Origin: Branchiostoma floridae
Lineage: Eukaryota > Chordata > Leptocardii > Amphioxiformes > Branchiostomatidae
Direction of reading: 5' to 3'
Assembly: GCF_000003815.2 (NCBI RefSeq)
Contig: NC_049994.1
Span: forward strand, 19,088,310-19,152,309
Length of the DNA: 64,000 nucleotides
A program made the position numbers and the translations under genes. Below the pieces are notes generated by a model. That model did no database searches. It was not told the DNA's origin and worked only from the letters and a program-made list of their open reading frames with translations. Of this stretch, positions 46,950 to 57,155 are shown piece after piece. Within the stretch, counting starts at the first letter, position 1, and each line of letters begins with the position of its first letter.

Positions 46950-47357
46950 CGTATTATCAATTTCTCGTCGTTTCCATCGGCTCACAAACGTATGGCTTAA
47001 ATATGTGACGCCTTTGGATTGGAAGCATATGAAAAACCTGTCCCCTGAGAGTTACAGTAAAAGAGACAAAAGCGTCATTTCAGAACCTCTGCTCTCCCTC
47101 TCTGGTACACAAATATCTTCCATAAACTGCAATCATATCCGTAACCGTCGGTCAACTTATTTTTATTGCAAATGCGAGACCAGATCACTCATATATGGCT
47201 GTGCTTTATTCGACAATATTTGGTTGTTCCAAGGACGTTACATCAGATGATGTAACGTCCTTGGTTGTTCAGTGTATGCAGCGTTGTAATTCTGTTGTAA
47301 TTGTTGCAAAACACTGTACCTTGTACGATTGTTGAACAGTATATTTTCATTCATCTG
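46950..47357 (+). repeat. LINE 3' tail
   Basis: GAGACCAGATCACTCATATA and ACTGTACCTTGTACGATTGT + TGAACAGTATATTTTCATTC run parallel to the LINE tail at 44140-44305. No coding part is recognisable. Confidence 0.65.
47229..47264. repeat. Perfect 17-bp-arm palindrome
   Basis: CCAAGGACGTTACATCA - GA - TGATGTAACGTCCTTGG. It is bounded by TTGGTTGTTC on both sides (47220-47229 and 47261-47270) and is absent from the related tail near 44190, so it is an added segment. Confidence 0.97.
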
Positions 47358-47392
47358 ATGAGCTTTCATCTGATCATTTATCCATCCATGTT

Positions 47393-47433
47393 CGACACCT
47401 CTCGAAACGTTCTGAACGTTTTGAGAGGTGTCG
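47393..47433. repeat. 19-bp-arm hairpin
   Basis: CGACACCTCTCGAAACGTT - CTG - AACGTTTTGAGAGGTGTCG, one wobble pair. No T-run follows, so it is not a terminator. Origin unknown. Confidence 0.95.
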
Positions 47434-47692
47434 GATCTCCCTAAACTAGTCAGTGCGAGTGGCAGGCCTGCTCTCTAAAGTAGAGGCTCGGCTCCAGCTT
47501 TTTTTTGTGTGGGTATTTAGGCGGTTTTGTGGGGCTTTCTAATTTGTTCCGTTGCCCAGCGGACATAAAGAAAACGGGAGAAAATACAAAGCTCGACAAA
47601 ACGCCTGGAAACACGTAAAAAAAAAACCCAAAAAACAGCCGAAGCCCAACCTCTGCTTGGGGCGGTGAGTAGGCCAGGTCTAATCTCCAAGC

Positions 47693-47877
47693 AGATCCTA
47701 CGGTGGCATAATATAACGTGAGTATCAAAAGCTGGCAAAGGTAGGCGGCATCACCTCGGAGACTAGTGTTCCTTGACCTAAGAGTGTTCTGTGGTCAAAG
47801 AACAATCCTAGGCCGACTACACTCCTTTAGCAGCTTTTGATACTACTAGTATCTTTAATATGCCGCTGTAGGATCTA
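47693..47877. mobile_element. Hairpin MITE just upstream of AHR
   Basis: Outer arms AGATCCTACGGTGGCATAAT...TATCAAAAGCTG (47693-47734) and CAGCTTTTGATA...ATGCCGCTGTAGGATCT (47831-47877) are reverse complements. Inner GTGTTCCTTGACC and GGTCAAAGAACA pair as well, so nearly the whole 185 bp folds back. No frame, superfamily unknown. Confidence 0.8.
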
Positions 47878-48517
47878 GGTCAGGTCTGGAATCCGGCCAG
47901 CACTCGGAGAAGTGTCGATAATATATGCACGAGTGTTGAGTAAACAAATTCCATGTAAATCAGGTCGTCTCCCACTTTGCAAGCAAAGCAAGCCAACAGG
48001 TCTTTATTTGGCTGACATGCCAATTTGACAACTCTTTCTGATGTTACCAGTTGTGAATTTTGTAATTTATTTTCGAGCAGTAGAGAAGAAGGGGCGGGGC
48101 ATAAAGGAGATAAATTATGAAATGATGATGTCTTTGCGGGGGAGCTATCTGTTGGCCTACTCGCATAAATTAAAGAGGGCTTCTGGAGTCCGCCACTGGG
48201 AGGGGGACAAGACTTCACCGCTGGGCTGTGCAGAAACAGAAACGTTCCTCCCAAACATAGCACATTTCCCCTTCTCTTCACCAGACGTCTTGTATGTGAA
48301 GACACAGGCAGCAGTTTGGATCGAAGTACCGCCGTGTCTGTTGGAAGTTAAGCCGGTATCGCTTGTTGAAGGGAATAGAAAGTTTGTGGGACCGTCCCGA
48401 AGACGGCAGTTGCGGTTGTTGCAAAGACTGCAAAGACAATCTTTACTTCCCCATAATTTTGCAGATCCAACTTGTTGTGACGAACCGTGGGGAGGTGTTT
48501 GGAAACTTGTCGGCACC
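47878..48517 (+). promoter_or_regulatory. AHR 5' flank / probable 5' UTR
   Basis: No consensus TATA box is evident. The frame of the AHR start is open for 159 codons upstream (from 48041), but that peptide has no resemblance to AHR proteins. The ATG at 48518 lies in a good Kozak context (GGCACCATGA), so I treat the upstream part as untranslated. The true transcription start cannot be read from sequence. Confidence 0.4.
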
Positions 48518-48564
48518 ATGAGCAGTCTGTATGCAGGCAGGAAGCGGCGGAGACCCGTGAAAAG
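48518..48564 (+). CDS. AHR: Aryl hydrocarbon receptor family, exon 1
   Basis: Encodes MSSLYAGRKRRRPVK plus two bases of the next codon, ending at a consensus donor (AAAAG|GTAAGG). The YAxRKRRxPV signature is the hallmark N-terminus of AHR and AHRR: it precedes the basic region and forms the first half of the bipartite nuclear localisation signal. The start was chosen for its Kozak context and because the length before RKRR (7 residues) is close to vertebrate AHR/AHRR. AHR is a cytosolic bHLH-PAS receptor that enters the nucleus, pairs with ARNT and binds GCGTG-core sites. YAGRKRRRP is closer to vertebrate AHRR and the rest is common to both, as expected of a pre-duplication gene. Splice phase 2. 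Confidence 0.93.
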
Positions 48565-48769
48565 GTAAGGTGCAGTAGCTCCACTCTTTCGGGGCCATTT
48601 TGTTCCCGTACTGCCGTAGTTTTATTTTTAGTCGCTTTCATCCGCTCAGTTGGCACGCGATCGTAAACCAACTTCAGTTTATATTCAAACGTGCGGGTAT
48701 AGACTAAACTGTAGTCTGTATTAACTCAAACCCTTGTTTATCTGGTCTACTTTTTCCGTTCCCTTCAAG
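48565..48769 (+). other. AHR intron 1 (205 bp)
   Basis: GTAAGG donor; acceptor TTTTTCCGTTCCCTTCAAG with a pyrimidine tract. AAG rather than CAG at the acceptor is less common but acceptable, and the reading frame joins correctly (AG+C, Ser16). Confidence 0.88.
48654..48660 (-). promoter_or_regulatory. Xenobiotic-response-element-like site in intron 1
   Basis: CACGCGA on the plus strand, i.e. TCGCGTG on the minus strand, fits the AHR:ARNT core TNGCGTG. It lies 90 bp after exon 1 of the AHR gene itself. A 7-bp match can occur by chance. Confidence 0.35.
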
Positions 48770-48957
48770 CAAACCTGCCGTGCCCAAAGACCCGGCTAAG
48801 ACCAACCCTAGTAAGCGGCACCGGGACCGACTGAACGCGGAGCTCGACCGCCTGGCCTCCATGCTGCCTTTCACTGACGATGTCCTCTCAAAACTCGACA
48901 AACTTTCCATCCTCCGCCTCAGTGTGAGCTACCTACGCAACAAAAACTACTTCCAGG
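48770..48957 (+). CDS. AHR: Aryl hydrocarbon receptor family, exon 2 (bHLH)
   Basis: Encodes residues 16-78 plus one base. The basic region [19 protein letters not shown] (28-46) contains the Ser-Lys-Arg-His-Arg DNA-contact segment and the second nuclear localisation cluster (KRHR, 31-34). Helix 1, the loop (PFTDDVLS) and helix 2 ([18 protein letters not shown], 57-74) follow, with the Leu-rich nuclear-export-like stretch across the loop. Identity to vertebrate AHR across the bHLH is very high. The exon ends NYFQ|G at the donor CAGG|GTGAGT, phase 1, the usual AHR exon 2/3 border after the SFF/NYF motif. Dioxin binding cannot be judged: the ligand-binding PAS-B is outside the window, and most invertebrate AHRs do not bind dioxin. 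Confidence 0.97.
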
Positions 48958-49984
48958 GTGAGTTGTACCTTGCTCACACGGTATATCTGGCTGTACTAGC
49001 CAAGCAGATATGGGCAGATTAGCTAACTTGTTGATATTGACACCAGGTGAGAGACTCAGGTATGCCATACCAGGTCACGCATGGTTAAGGCCCCATATGT
49101 AAACCTTAATGTCTCTTGTTCCCCATACAACAACAACAACAACAACAGATGCATGAAACAATTATGTAACCCTTGTAAGTTGTAGCTTGTGCAGACTTAT
49201 CTTTTGGCAATTTGGGGTTCCTATGATTATTGGCCATGTACTAGCAACATAACCCCTGCTGTCGTGTTGTGTTTCCCCATTGTTCTGACCAGTGTAGTTC
49301 TTGTTGAGTGTATCCACCCATAGTATTCACCCAACATAATAGTCATTGTAGGTAAGCGTGTTATGTAGCCTGACCCCAAACTTTTCCACACAGCCCTGAA
49401 GATTTGATATGGCAAGATAGAAAACCCTCTCAACAGACAGCAGACATCAACAATGGCCTAACATCACATGCATCAAGTTGTTCAGTGATAACTGTAAACA
49501 CCTGTGTGTTGTGGTGAAATGTTGACTTCAATTGTCCTGTTCAACATGTTCAAAAGAACAATGATAATGGAAGGAAAGTTGCACCATCACAGAATTGAAA
49601 ATGCCAGTTGATATATTCTGTTCTGGAAAATTGTAGATGAAAGAAATATTATTGATATAATCACAAGGATCATATTTTCAATGTGGTGACAAAATATCAG
49701 CGATTGTATTGACAAGGCTTTCGTCATGTAGTTCCTGCTATATCCCCAAATTATCTCGCTTCATACTCTTTGATGTTGTATATATTTAAACAGACAATTT
49801 TGACTTGTCTAGTTTGATGTACTGAGTACTTAGTTAAGTCAAAACAAAGGAGTATTGAAAACATAGTTTATTTGAAGGTTTTTCAAGTCATGGGCTCCTC
49901 AAGTTGAATTTTCTGAATATTCTTTTAGTAGAAGGTGTAAGGCCATGTTGATTTTATCATATGGATGACATCCGCATACACATG
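48958..49984 (+). other. AHR intron 2, first part
   Basis: Starts at the GTGAGT donor. AT-rich, with (CAA)7 at 49128-49148. The short frame at 49227-49433 (minus) is without features. No exon found from here to 64000, so intron 2 is at least 15 kb if the gene is intact. Confidence 0.7.
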
Positions 49985-50716
49985 CAGGGCTCGAAATTCA
50001 TTTTTGGGATTAGGTGCACTGGTGCACCCAGCTTAAAAAATTGGGTGCACCAAAAATTTTTGGGTGCACCACTTAAATTTAAGTAGAATGTCAAAAAAAA
50101 CTAATAACAAAACTTAGTTACAAGCTATCAAATTCTTAAACAAGTAACATGACAGCAGACATTTTTATTATCTTTCTTACACTTAGATGTCAAGAATATG
50201 ATGTATACTAGTATACTTGATATCTTTCCATACATAGATCTAAGAAAATATTTGGGTGCACCCTGTAATGTGTTAAATCATACTAAGCAACTGCAAAAGG
50301 AGCAAATATATGCCGTAGATTAAAAAGCAGTGCTCATAATACTTTTTTTAGCCAGGTTAACCAATAGCAGCGCCCAGGCCCAATGGGGTGTGATTCTCAA
50401 GATTTGCGACATGTGAGTTAGTGCGAGATTGCATGAGAAGGTAGATTCAAGATGGCGGATCAATGAAGGCCAGAATTAGCGAATTTTGAACTTTGAGTGA
50501 AGTTTCCGGCAGAAAATTAGGGCTTACCAAAGGCGTACATCCCCAAAACAGGGTGTACATTTTCTGATATTTTTAGTAAAGGGCCTGTAACTTAAGGATC
50601 GTTTTGTTTACCACAAAATCAAGTTGTGCGCGGCGTAACCTGACTTTCTGAACAACTCTCGCACGGAGAAAACTACTGTCGCGGCGAGGGTGCGCAAGTG
50701 GATAATTTGAGCCCTG
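49985..50716 (+). mobile_element. hAT-like non-autonomous element, copy 1
   Basis: Ends CAGGGCTCGAAATT and AATTTGAGCCCTG form terminal inverted repeats of the hAT type. The interior has GGTGCAC palindromic repeats (GGTGCACTGGTGCACC, GGGTGCACCA) and a segment (50080-50225) that is the reverse complement of 53735-53885. No clear target duplication remains. Confidence 0.75.
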
Positions 50717-50726
50717 AAAAGGAATA

Positions 50727-51038
50727 CAGTCAAACCTGCTCAAGCGACCACTCCTTCAAGCCGACCATCTGGTCATTACGACCGCTTTTTCTCCGTCCCG
50801 AAAAAAATTCCCCATTGACGTAAGCATGAAGCGACCCTTTCTATACGACTACCCGGCCAATACGACTGTGACCGCCAGAAATTGGGACCACACATCATTT
50901 TCAAGCTTGAGGTATTAACAATTTATACCATGCCTAGGCCTTGGGCATGTTGAGTTGATACTCCTCAAACTGACCACTTGCCCAATATGACTGCTTTTGT
51001 CCGGTCCCTTTAGTGGTCGTCTTGAGCAGGTTTGACTG
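50727..51038. mobile_element. pogo/Tigger-like MITE, copy 1
   Basis: CAGTCAAACCTGCTCAAGCG and its complement CTTGAGCAGGTTTGACTG are flanked by TA (50725-50726, 51039-51040), as for mariner/pogo elements. Internal tandem-like CGACCACT and TACGACTG words. No transposase. Confidence 0.85.
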
Positions 51039-51055
51039 TAAATTGGAAAACATGT

Positions 51056-51418
51056 CAGGGCTCGAAATACTGCCTGCACATGCAGGTTAGTGCAAGGACG
51101 TTATTTCATATAATGTGGTTAGTGTGGGTTAAATCGGAGGTATTGTTGATGTCAACCTGCACCTAACCTGCACGGGTCCATGTACTGGGTTTTATACATA
51201 AATGTCCTATGATGTAGGTGTATGTGGATATTGTTATTAGCTGCATTGACTGTTACCACCTATTAGGTATAAAAGAAAACTTAGCAATGGTTCATCAACA
51301 ATTTTAGTATGATCCATACTTCCTAAATTGAAAGGGGTGCAGGTAAAATTTGTTTGGTGCTGGTAATTTTCAATGTTACCTGCACCAGTGCAGGTATGCA
51401 GAAAAATCTCAAGCCCTT
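51056..51418 (+). mobile_element. hAT-like non-autonomous element, divergent copy
   Basis: Left end CAGGGCTCGAAATACTGCC; right end ATCTCAAGCCCTTT is decayed. The interior has a TGCAGGT/ACCTGCAC repeated word in place of the GGTGCAC of the other copies. Confidence 0.6.
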
Positions 51419-52555
51419 TATGTCAATGTAAGTGTCAATCCCAAAGTCAAAAAAGAAGATAGAAAAAGAAGAATCTATTGTTTGGTATCCAATACTCTGT
51501 ATTTGGTCATACCTGGTATGAGTGGTAAGACAGAGATATATTACAGGGGAGGAACAGTCTGCAAATGACCTCTAGTAGAAAAACTGCACAGTACATACTA
51601 GCACATACTTAAGAAACATGCTTGTCTTTATCCTCTATTGCTGACATTGTGAAGATTCAGTCATGTTACTTCATAAGCTCCAGTAAAAGAGACATCAAGT
51701 ATATCTGTTCAAAATAAAGTGTTTCTTAAAGGTATTTAAAAACTGTGAGTCAAAAGACTCAAAACAGTTTTTGAATTTTTAGACTCACACTCACAGTCGC
51801 AGACCTGGCATACAGTCCTGACACATGAATTAGGTAGACATTGCCTCAGCACTAAGAGGAAGTTTGTGTCAGACATCTTGGGCAGCCTTCCAGATGGCTA
51901 CTTTGTTTATCAGGCTTACTCACTACTACTCTACTGTGTGGATAATTTGATTTCTAAAGTAACACACGTATGCCTAAACACACAAAGATATCTTCTTGCA
52001 GAATTATTTGTCAATTGGAGACAAATGCTTGAAAAACTCTTCCCCAAACGTTGGGATGGATGCTTGTATAGAGGATTATACTTTTTTATAGGTACAAGTC
52101 TGGACCGAACCTGGACCTGATTATAGAAGTACAGTAGTATGTACCATGTCATATTGTGGAGAGGAAGACAATACAGGCCTCTGTTGTGAGTGCTACAAAT
52201 TGAATACAGGAAGGATTTTGCAATTTTCAATGCAAGTAAATACTGGCTACTACTAACATAAGGCCACAAATGAATTTCATTCATCAGTTGCACAAATATG
52301 GCAGAAGAAGACAGATTTCATGTTGATAAGCTTTGACGTCCACAACTGTCCAACATGCAGTTATCTGACTAATACCAGGAATAGGGGGACATTATAATAA
52401 AAGCCTGATTTGACATATTGTGACCGTGCTATGGAGTATTGCTTAAAGTTTAAGTAAGACCCCATTCACACTCAAAAAATCAATCGGATTAAATGTGGAA
52501 TCCGATTAAAATGACCCTATCAGATTAAATTTAAAAAGTAAAAAAGTTAATATGT
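51419..52555. other. Intronic, no gene recognised
   Basis: An 84-codon frame at 51866-52120 has no recognisable domain and no exon signals I would defend. Short self-complement at 51738-51782 (AAAAACTGTGAGTC / GACTC...AGTTTTT). Confidence 0.5.
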
Positions 52556-52735
52556 TGTGCTGAAAAAATGAAGTGTGTTGCATAGAAAAAAAGTAAGAGT
52601 GTTGGACAGAAAAAGTGTTTTGTGAAGAAAATAGTTGTGTTGAGCAGAAAAAATACGTGTGTTGAGCAGAAAAAATACGTGTGTTGAGCAGAAAAAATAC
52701 GTGTGTTGAGCAGAAAAATTGGTGTGTTGAACATT
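52556..52735 (+). repeat. 22-bp minisatellite
   Basis: Three perfect units GTGTGTTGAGCAGAAAAAATAC or its one-base variant (52635-52700), a fourth degraded (52701-52722), and older divergent units (GTGTTGGACAGAAAAAG, GTGTTGCATAGAAAAAAAG) to the left. Confidence 0.95.
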
Positions 52736-53606
52736 GTTGATGTTGGCTACTGTAGGAAACTACTGTGCTGTATTTTAGGACCAGATTATTTCTTTAGTAA
52801 TAAAGTCTCTTGATGGTGTTTGAGTAGTGGATTTAAATCAGCTTGCTTTTTCCTTTTCTATATAGGGTAGGGTCACTAGTCACTACCTTTCCTTGTTAGA
52901 TAATGTTACTTGCTGAACTTAAAAAACAAAAATTTAATTCTGGGATCATTGTTTTTTCGTTTGTACAAAAATGCCAGCAGCAGCAAACTAGACCTATTGC
53001 TTCCACTGTAGTGGAGGGGACTTTACCCGATTATGGCAATTATTATTACATGTTTTCCTGGTGGTGTAAATGTACAGAATGTTCTGAGGAGGTAGTTCCT
53101 GTGATGTTTGGAGGATGATGAGTGTGATACCCTAGTGAAAATGTAGTATCCTGTTTGTCCATTACATACCACATTGATAAAGAAGTTAAGAGCTGACATT
53201 TTGGGTCATACATGTATTTTACATACCGGTAACATGTTTAGACTCATTAGGAAGACTTTAACCAGGAAGATACATAATACTGTGATATTCTCCTCTCATG
53301 TCTTAACCCTTGTTTTTTTTTCTATTTTTTCAAATGTTTGAAAATGCTGGTGGCTAGTGAGATATTTGCTTAAGTTTGTCACAGGACTTATTGTGAGTTA
53401 TTGACAGTTCTCTGTATGATTACTTACTACCTTTCATGGAAACCACAATGGAGACATGGTAGGTTGTAATTGTTCCTTCAGAATACACTAGAATGCAACA
53501 TGCTATTCTATGCTCCCTGTATGTTTACGTTTTGATGATTAGTGATATCCGGAGAAAACATTAAAGTTGTTGTATTCAAGTATGACACCAAATGAGTCAC
53601 CCTATA
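52736..53606. other. Intronic, nothing recognised
   Basis: AT-rich; no frame, repeat or RNA gene supported. Confidence 0.6.
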
Positions 53607-53967
53607 CAGGGCTCGAAATACTGGGTGCATGTGCACCCAGGTTCACCCAAAATTGAAGCTGTGCACCCAATTATTTTCTGTGGGTGCACAGGGTGCACCC
53701 AAATATTTTCTTGGGTTATATATGTAAAGATAACAAAATGTACTATTAAACATCATATTCTTGACATCTAAGGGTTAGAAAGATAATAAAAATGGCTGTC
53801 ATGGTACTTGTTTAAGAATTTGATAGCATGTAACTATGTTTTGTTATTAGGTTTTTTTGACATTCTACTTAAATTTAAGTGGTGACCCCAAAGAATTTTT
53901 GGTGCACCCAATTTTTTAAGCTGGGTGCACCAGTGCACCTAATCCCCAAAATGAATTTCGAGCCCTG
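53607..53967 (-). mobile_element. hAT-like non-autonomous element, copy 2 (inverted)
   Basis: CAGGGCTCGAAAT...ATTTCGAGCCCTG, flanked by CTATA on both sides (53602-53606 and 53968-53972). The interior is in opposite orientation to 49985-50290 with high identity, including the ACTTAAATTTAAGT palindrome. A 5-bp duplication is short for hAT (normally 8), so the superfamily is provisional. Confidence 0.8.
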
Positions 53968-54038
53968 CTATAATTTGGAACTAAATTTTTATCAATGATA
54001 TTGTGTGGAAATTGGTTTGAGCTAAAGAAGGTTACTAA

Positions 54039-54849
54039 GGCCCGATCTGGACACATTTTTTCCCGATATAGCCGCATCCGCCGATATCGGGGCGCATCTA
54101 AACACATTTTGCAAATGGTAGCGCGGGATATCCGCTCGTAGCGCGGAACATTCGTGACCCCTGTTGACCTCTGGTGACACATCCCGCGGATTTCAAAATG
54201 GCGGGAATGCCGGTAGCTTTTCCACTCGTTATCAATCAGGTAATGTTCTTTCTGTATCTCATGCGCGTGATCTTAAACATGAGACGCCATGCAAGGGTAG
54301 GGCGCAGGAGGCGATTGAGATACAGGGAGAGACGACAGCGGCCGGCTAGAGTGAACGCAGCGTTCTTTCTCGCTGCCCTGATTGTGGCGGAGGGTGGAGA
54401 GCCTGTACACCGGGGTGTACCAAGGAATCCCGCGTCCTTTTGGGATCTCCTCCGACGAACATACACTTATAAGAAGGGCGGTTTCTGCATGGCTCCATGT
54501 GCAACGGGAGCGCCCAGCTTTTCCCTCCGCCATCTTACTCTCCCGTGCTAATATGCCGCTATTCCCGCCTTATATGCTAATGAGCCCACGTTAACTGTAG
54601 TTATATGCTAATGAGCTTCGCGAATTCGCGGAGCATCTACACGCGCGCGGAACATGTCGGGGACCCCTGCTAAGGTATCGGTAAGGTATCGTTAGATGGC
54701 TTACAAATGGTCCGGACCATTCGGGAGAAATTTTCCCGATATAGTACAGTAATGGCGATATAGTAGTTGCATCTAGACGCTGAAAAAAAGCTGTCGGCGA
54801 GAGGTAGTAGGCTCGCCAATATCGGGAAAAACTGTGTGTAGATCGCGCC
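54039..54849 (+). mobile_element. Harbinger-like element, 811 bp, with Arg-rich frame
   Basis: TIRs GGCCCGATCTGGACACA...TTTTTCCCGATAT and the complement of ATATCGGGAAAAACTGTGTG...AGATCGCGCC, flanked by TAA (54036-54038, 54850-54852). A frame at 54174-54551 encodes MRRHARVGRRRRLRYRERRQ and, after RPARVNAAFFLAALIV, a FWDLLRRTY segment. An Arg-rich N-terminus before an F/W-rich segment is reminiscent of the start of Harbinger (DDE_Tnp_4) transposases. The DDE domain is absent, so it is a deletion derivative. GC-richer than its surroundings. Confidence 0.75.
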
Positions 54850-55559
54850 TAAGTATATGGTATGGGGAAGACAGTAGTGGTAAGCTTCACTTCTGTTTTG
54901 TATGACTTTCTGTTGATTCGGTTGGAAACTGTTTGAATAGAAGTTGGTATCAGAAAAACAGTGTACAGTATGTTTAGGTTTCACTTTTGAAACTGTAAAT
55001 ATACAATAACATTCCAACCTTGACTCTTGTACTTTTGACCTAAACGCTGAAGAACTTTTTAATCATTATAAATGCAAACTTTGGCAGAGTAATGACAATT
55101 TTTGATAATTAATGGTAGGATTTGAGCAGATCTCTCTTTGGATCATGATTAAGAGTGGGTTTGAGAAAACCTACGAACAATGTTGTACGAAAGTAAAGTA
55201 TGCATTCGGTTTGGATTGTGGGCGATTAGTCGGATTGTCCGTAAAGAATGTGAAGGCAATTTTTGCAATCAGATTGCAAACATGATCCTGATCAATGTTT
55301 AATCCGCTTGCTTTTTTTAATGTGAATGGGATCGTAGACTACATAACAGCAAAAGCCAACAGCACTCTGAATTTAGGTGGGCATGCAGAACAATCAGAGC
55401 TGAAGCATACATGTCCATTGTAACACCAAAACTAGCATGTGTTCACTGTGTGGGACCCACACAAGCATCTAGATTCACAAACCAACAAACTTGAAGACAA
55501 AATAGAAACAGTTTAGAAGCATGCCACTTAGTTCGATTGTCACTGGTGATACCAGCCAA
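54850..55559. other. Intronic, nothing recognised
   Basis: No frame or repeat supported beyond the neighbouring element's target site. Confidence 0.55.
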
Positions 55560-55884
55560 CAACAAGTATAACACATACCAATTGAGTTAGACATGATAGC
55601 CATTCCCATACACAACATCCTTACCAAAAACACAAACATCACAAGAGGACATCACTCACACTTCCCATGGAAGACAGAGGCATACAGAGCCAGCTATTTC
55701 CCTCGTACCGTCATTGAGAAGAACACCTTGTTTCATGCACTTCTCTTGATATGTTTAACTTTAACTAAGTTTAAGGCGTGGTTGGCCAGCCACCTTGGCC
55801 TCCCTGCCAAAACCCAGCTGTAGGGCCCTTTTTTGTGCTTACAAGTGTGACTGTTTTACATAGTTGCACAGCTCTGTTAATTTT
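55560..55884 (+). pseudogene. LINE 3' end fragment
   Basis: The frame 55593-55823 contains RGHHSHFPWKTEAYRASYFP and continues RTVIEKNTL...KFKAWLASHLGLPAK, the C-terminal 'SFFPRTIxxWNxLP' signature of CR1/Jockey-type polyproteins with the Trp-Asn core altered. It is followed by a 3' tail. Confidence 0.75.
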
Positions 55885-57155
55885 ATTACCTTTGCCAGAA
55901 TGGCTAAGGTTATGTTTTGGGCTTGTGAGTCTGTCTGTGTGTCTGTGTGTTAACAGCATAACTCAAGAAGCCTTGGATGTATCCCGATAATATTTGGTAG
56001 GTGGGTAGGGGTCGGGAAAACGAAGGTCAAGTTCGATAATGGGCCCCCTAGCGGCTTGCTAAGGTACTGCAGCAGAACCTCAATTTTTGATATCTCCTGT
56101 TCTGGACATGCTGTGATCATGATTTTTGAGTGATAGATAGCCCTCAAGGCAGAGAGTAAGTGCTGTGAGTTTGGGCCCCCTAGCAGCTTTTTTAGAACTG
56201 CAGGTGCCGGTTTCCTTTCAAACTTTGGACGAGAATAACTCTGCAACATGTTGACGGATCGTCATGATTTTTGGTATGTAGATAGAATGAGTGATGATTT
56301 ACATAATGGTATACTAATTTGCAAATCAGCAGCTAATTTGCATAATTAATGAGGAAAATTTATAAATCCACTGCATTCCATGACAGGACTTTCAAACTTG
56401 TCACATATGTAGCTGGGAAGGAGAGAAATCTCCATCGATATCAATTATGCAAATGATGGCATCATTTGCATAGTTAATGAGAAAATATGAACATGTTGAC
56501 GGATCATCATGTTTTTTGGTATGTAGGTAGCGTAAGTGAAGACCTACATAATGAGATACCAATTATTCAAATCAACAGCTAATTTGCATAATTAGGATAT
56601 TTTATAAATTTATTACATTCCATGATAGGGCTTTAAAACTTGTCACATATGTAGCTGAGAAATGTAAATACATATTTATCATGCAAATGATGATCTCATT
56701 TGCATAATTAATGAGAAAATATGAACGTGTTGATGGATCATCATGATTTTTGGCATGTAGATAGCCTAAGTGAAGACTTATAATGTGATACTTATTATGC
56801 AAATTAACAGCTAATTTGCATAATAGATTAGGAAAAGTTCATAAATCCACTGCATTCCATTATAGTACTTTCATCAAAGTTGTCACATATGTAACTGAGA
56901 AAGAGAGTAAGATGTGTATTTAAAGACTTTGAAAGAGAATAAGTCAAGAATGGATCAAAGGATCATCATGATTTTTGATATGCTGATAACTTAAGTAAAC
57001 TTGGGATCTAATTTGCATAATCAATGCCAAAATTTTATAAACCAACTCCAAGCATATAATTATAAAGAAAATGAAATGAGTAACGCATTTCTCTACAGAC
57101 ATCATTCTACATAACAAACCTGGTTTATTTGGCAAAGGTATGTGTTCGTGGAACT
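55885..57155 (+). mobile_element. REP-A element, near full-length
   Basis: Left end TTACCTTTGCCAGAATGGCT; right end TTTGGCAAAGGTATGTGTTC + GTGGAACTCTAGTT. Order: GGGTCGGGAAAACGAAGGTC, GGGCCCCCTAGCGGCTTGCT, TGATATCTCCTGTTCTGGAC, GGGCCCCCTAGCAGCTTTTT, then three tandem modules starting at 56245, 56490 and 56724. Each module has AACATGTTGACGGATC, a TAATTTGCATAAT pair and a TTCAAACTTGTCACATATGT phrase. No open frame. Confidence 0.9.

Noticed and set aside
47350-47420. Second hammerhead (CTGATGAG at 47356 and GAAACGTT at 47404)
   Set aside because: The intervening sequence cannot form stem II and the cleavage triplet is wrong.
48041-48517. N-terminal extension of AHR in the open upstream frame
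   Set aside because: The 159 codons have no similarity to AHR N-termini, and the ATG at 48518 has the better context and the expected position.
51866-52120. Possible AHR exon 3
   Set aside because: Lacks any PAS-A motif and does not begin in the phase required after 48957 with an acceptor I could identify.
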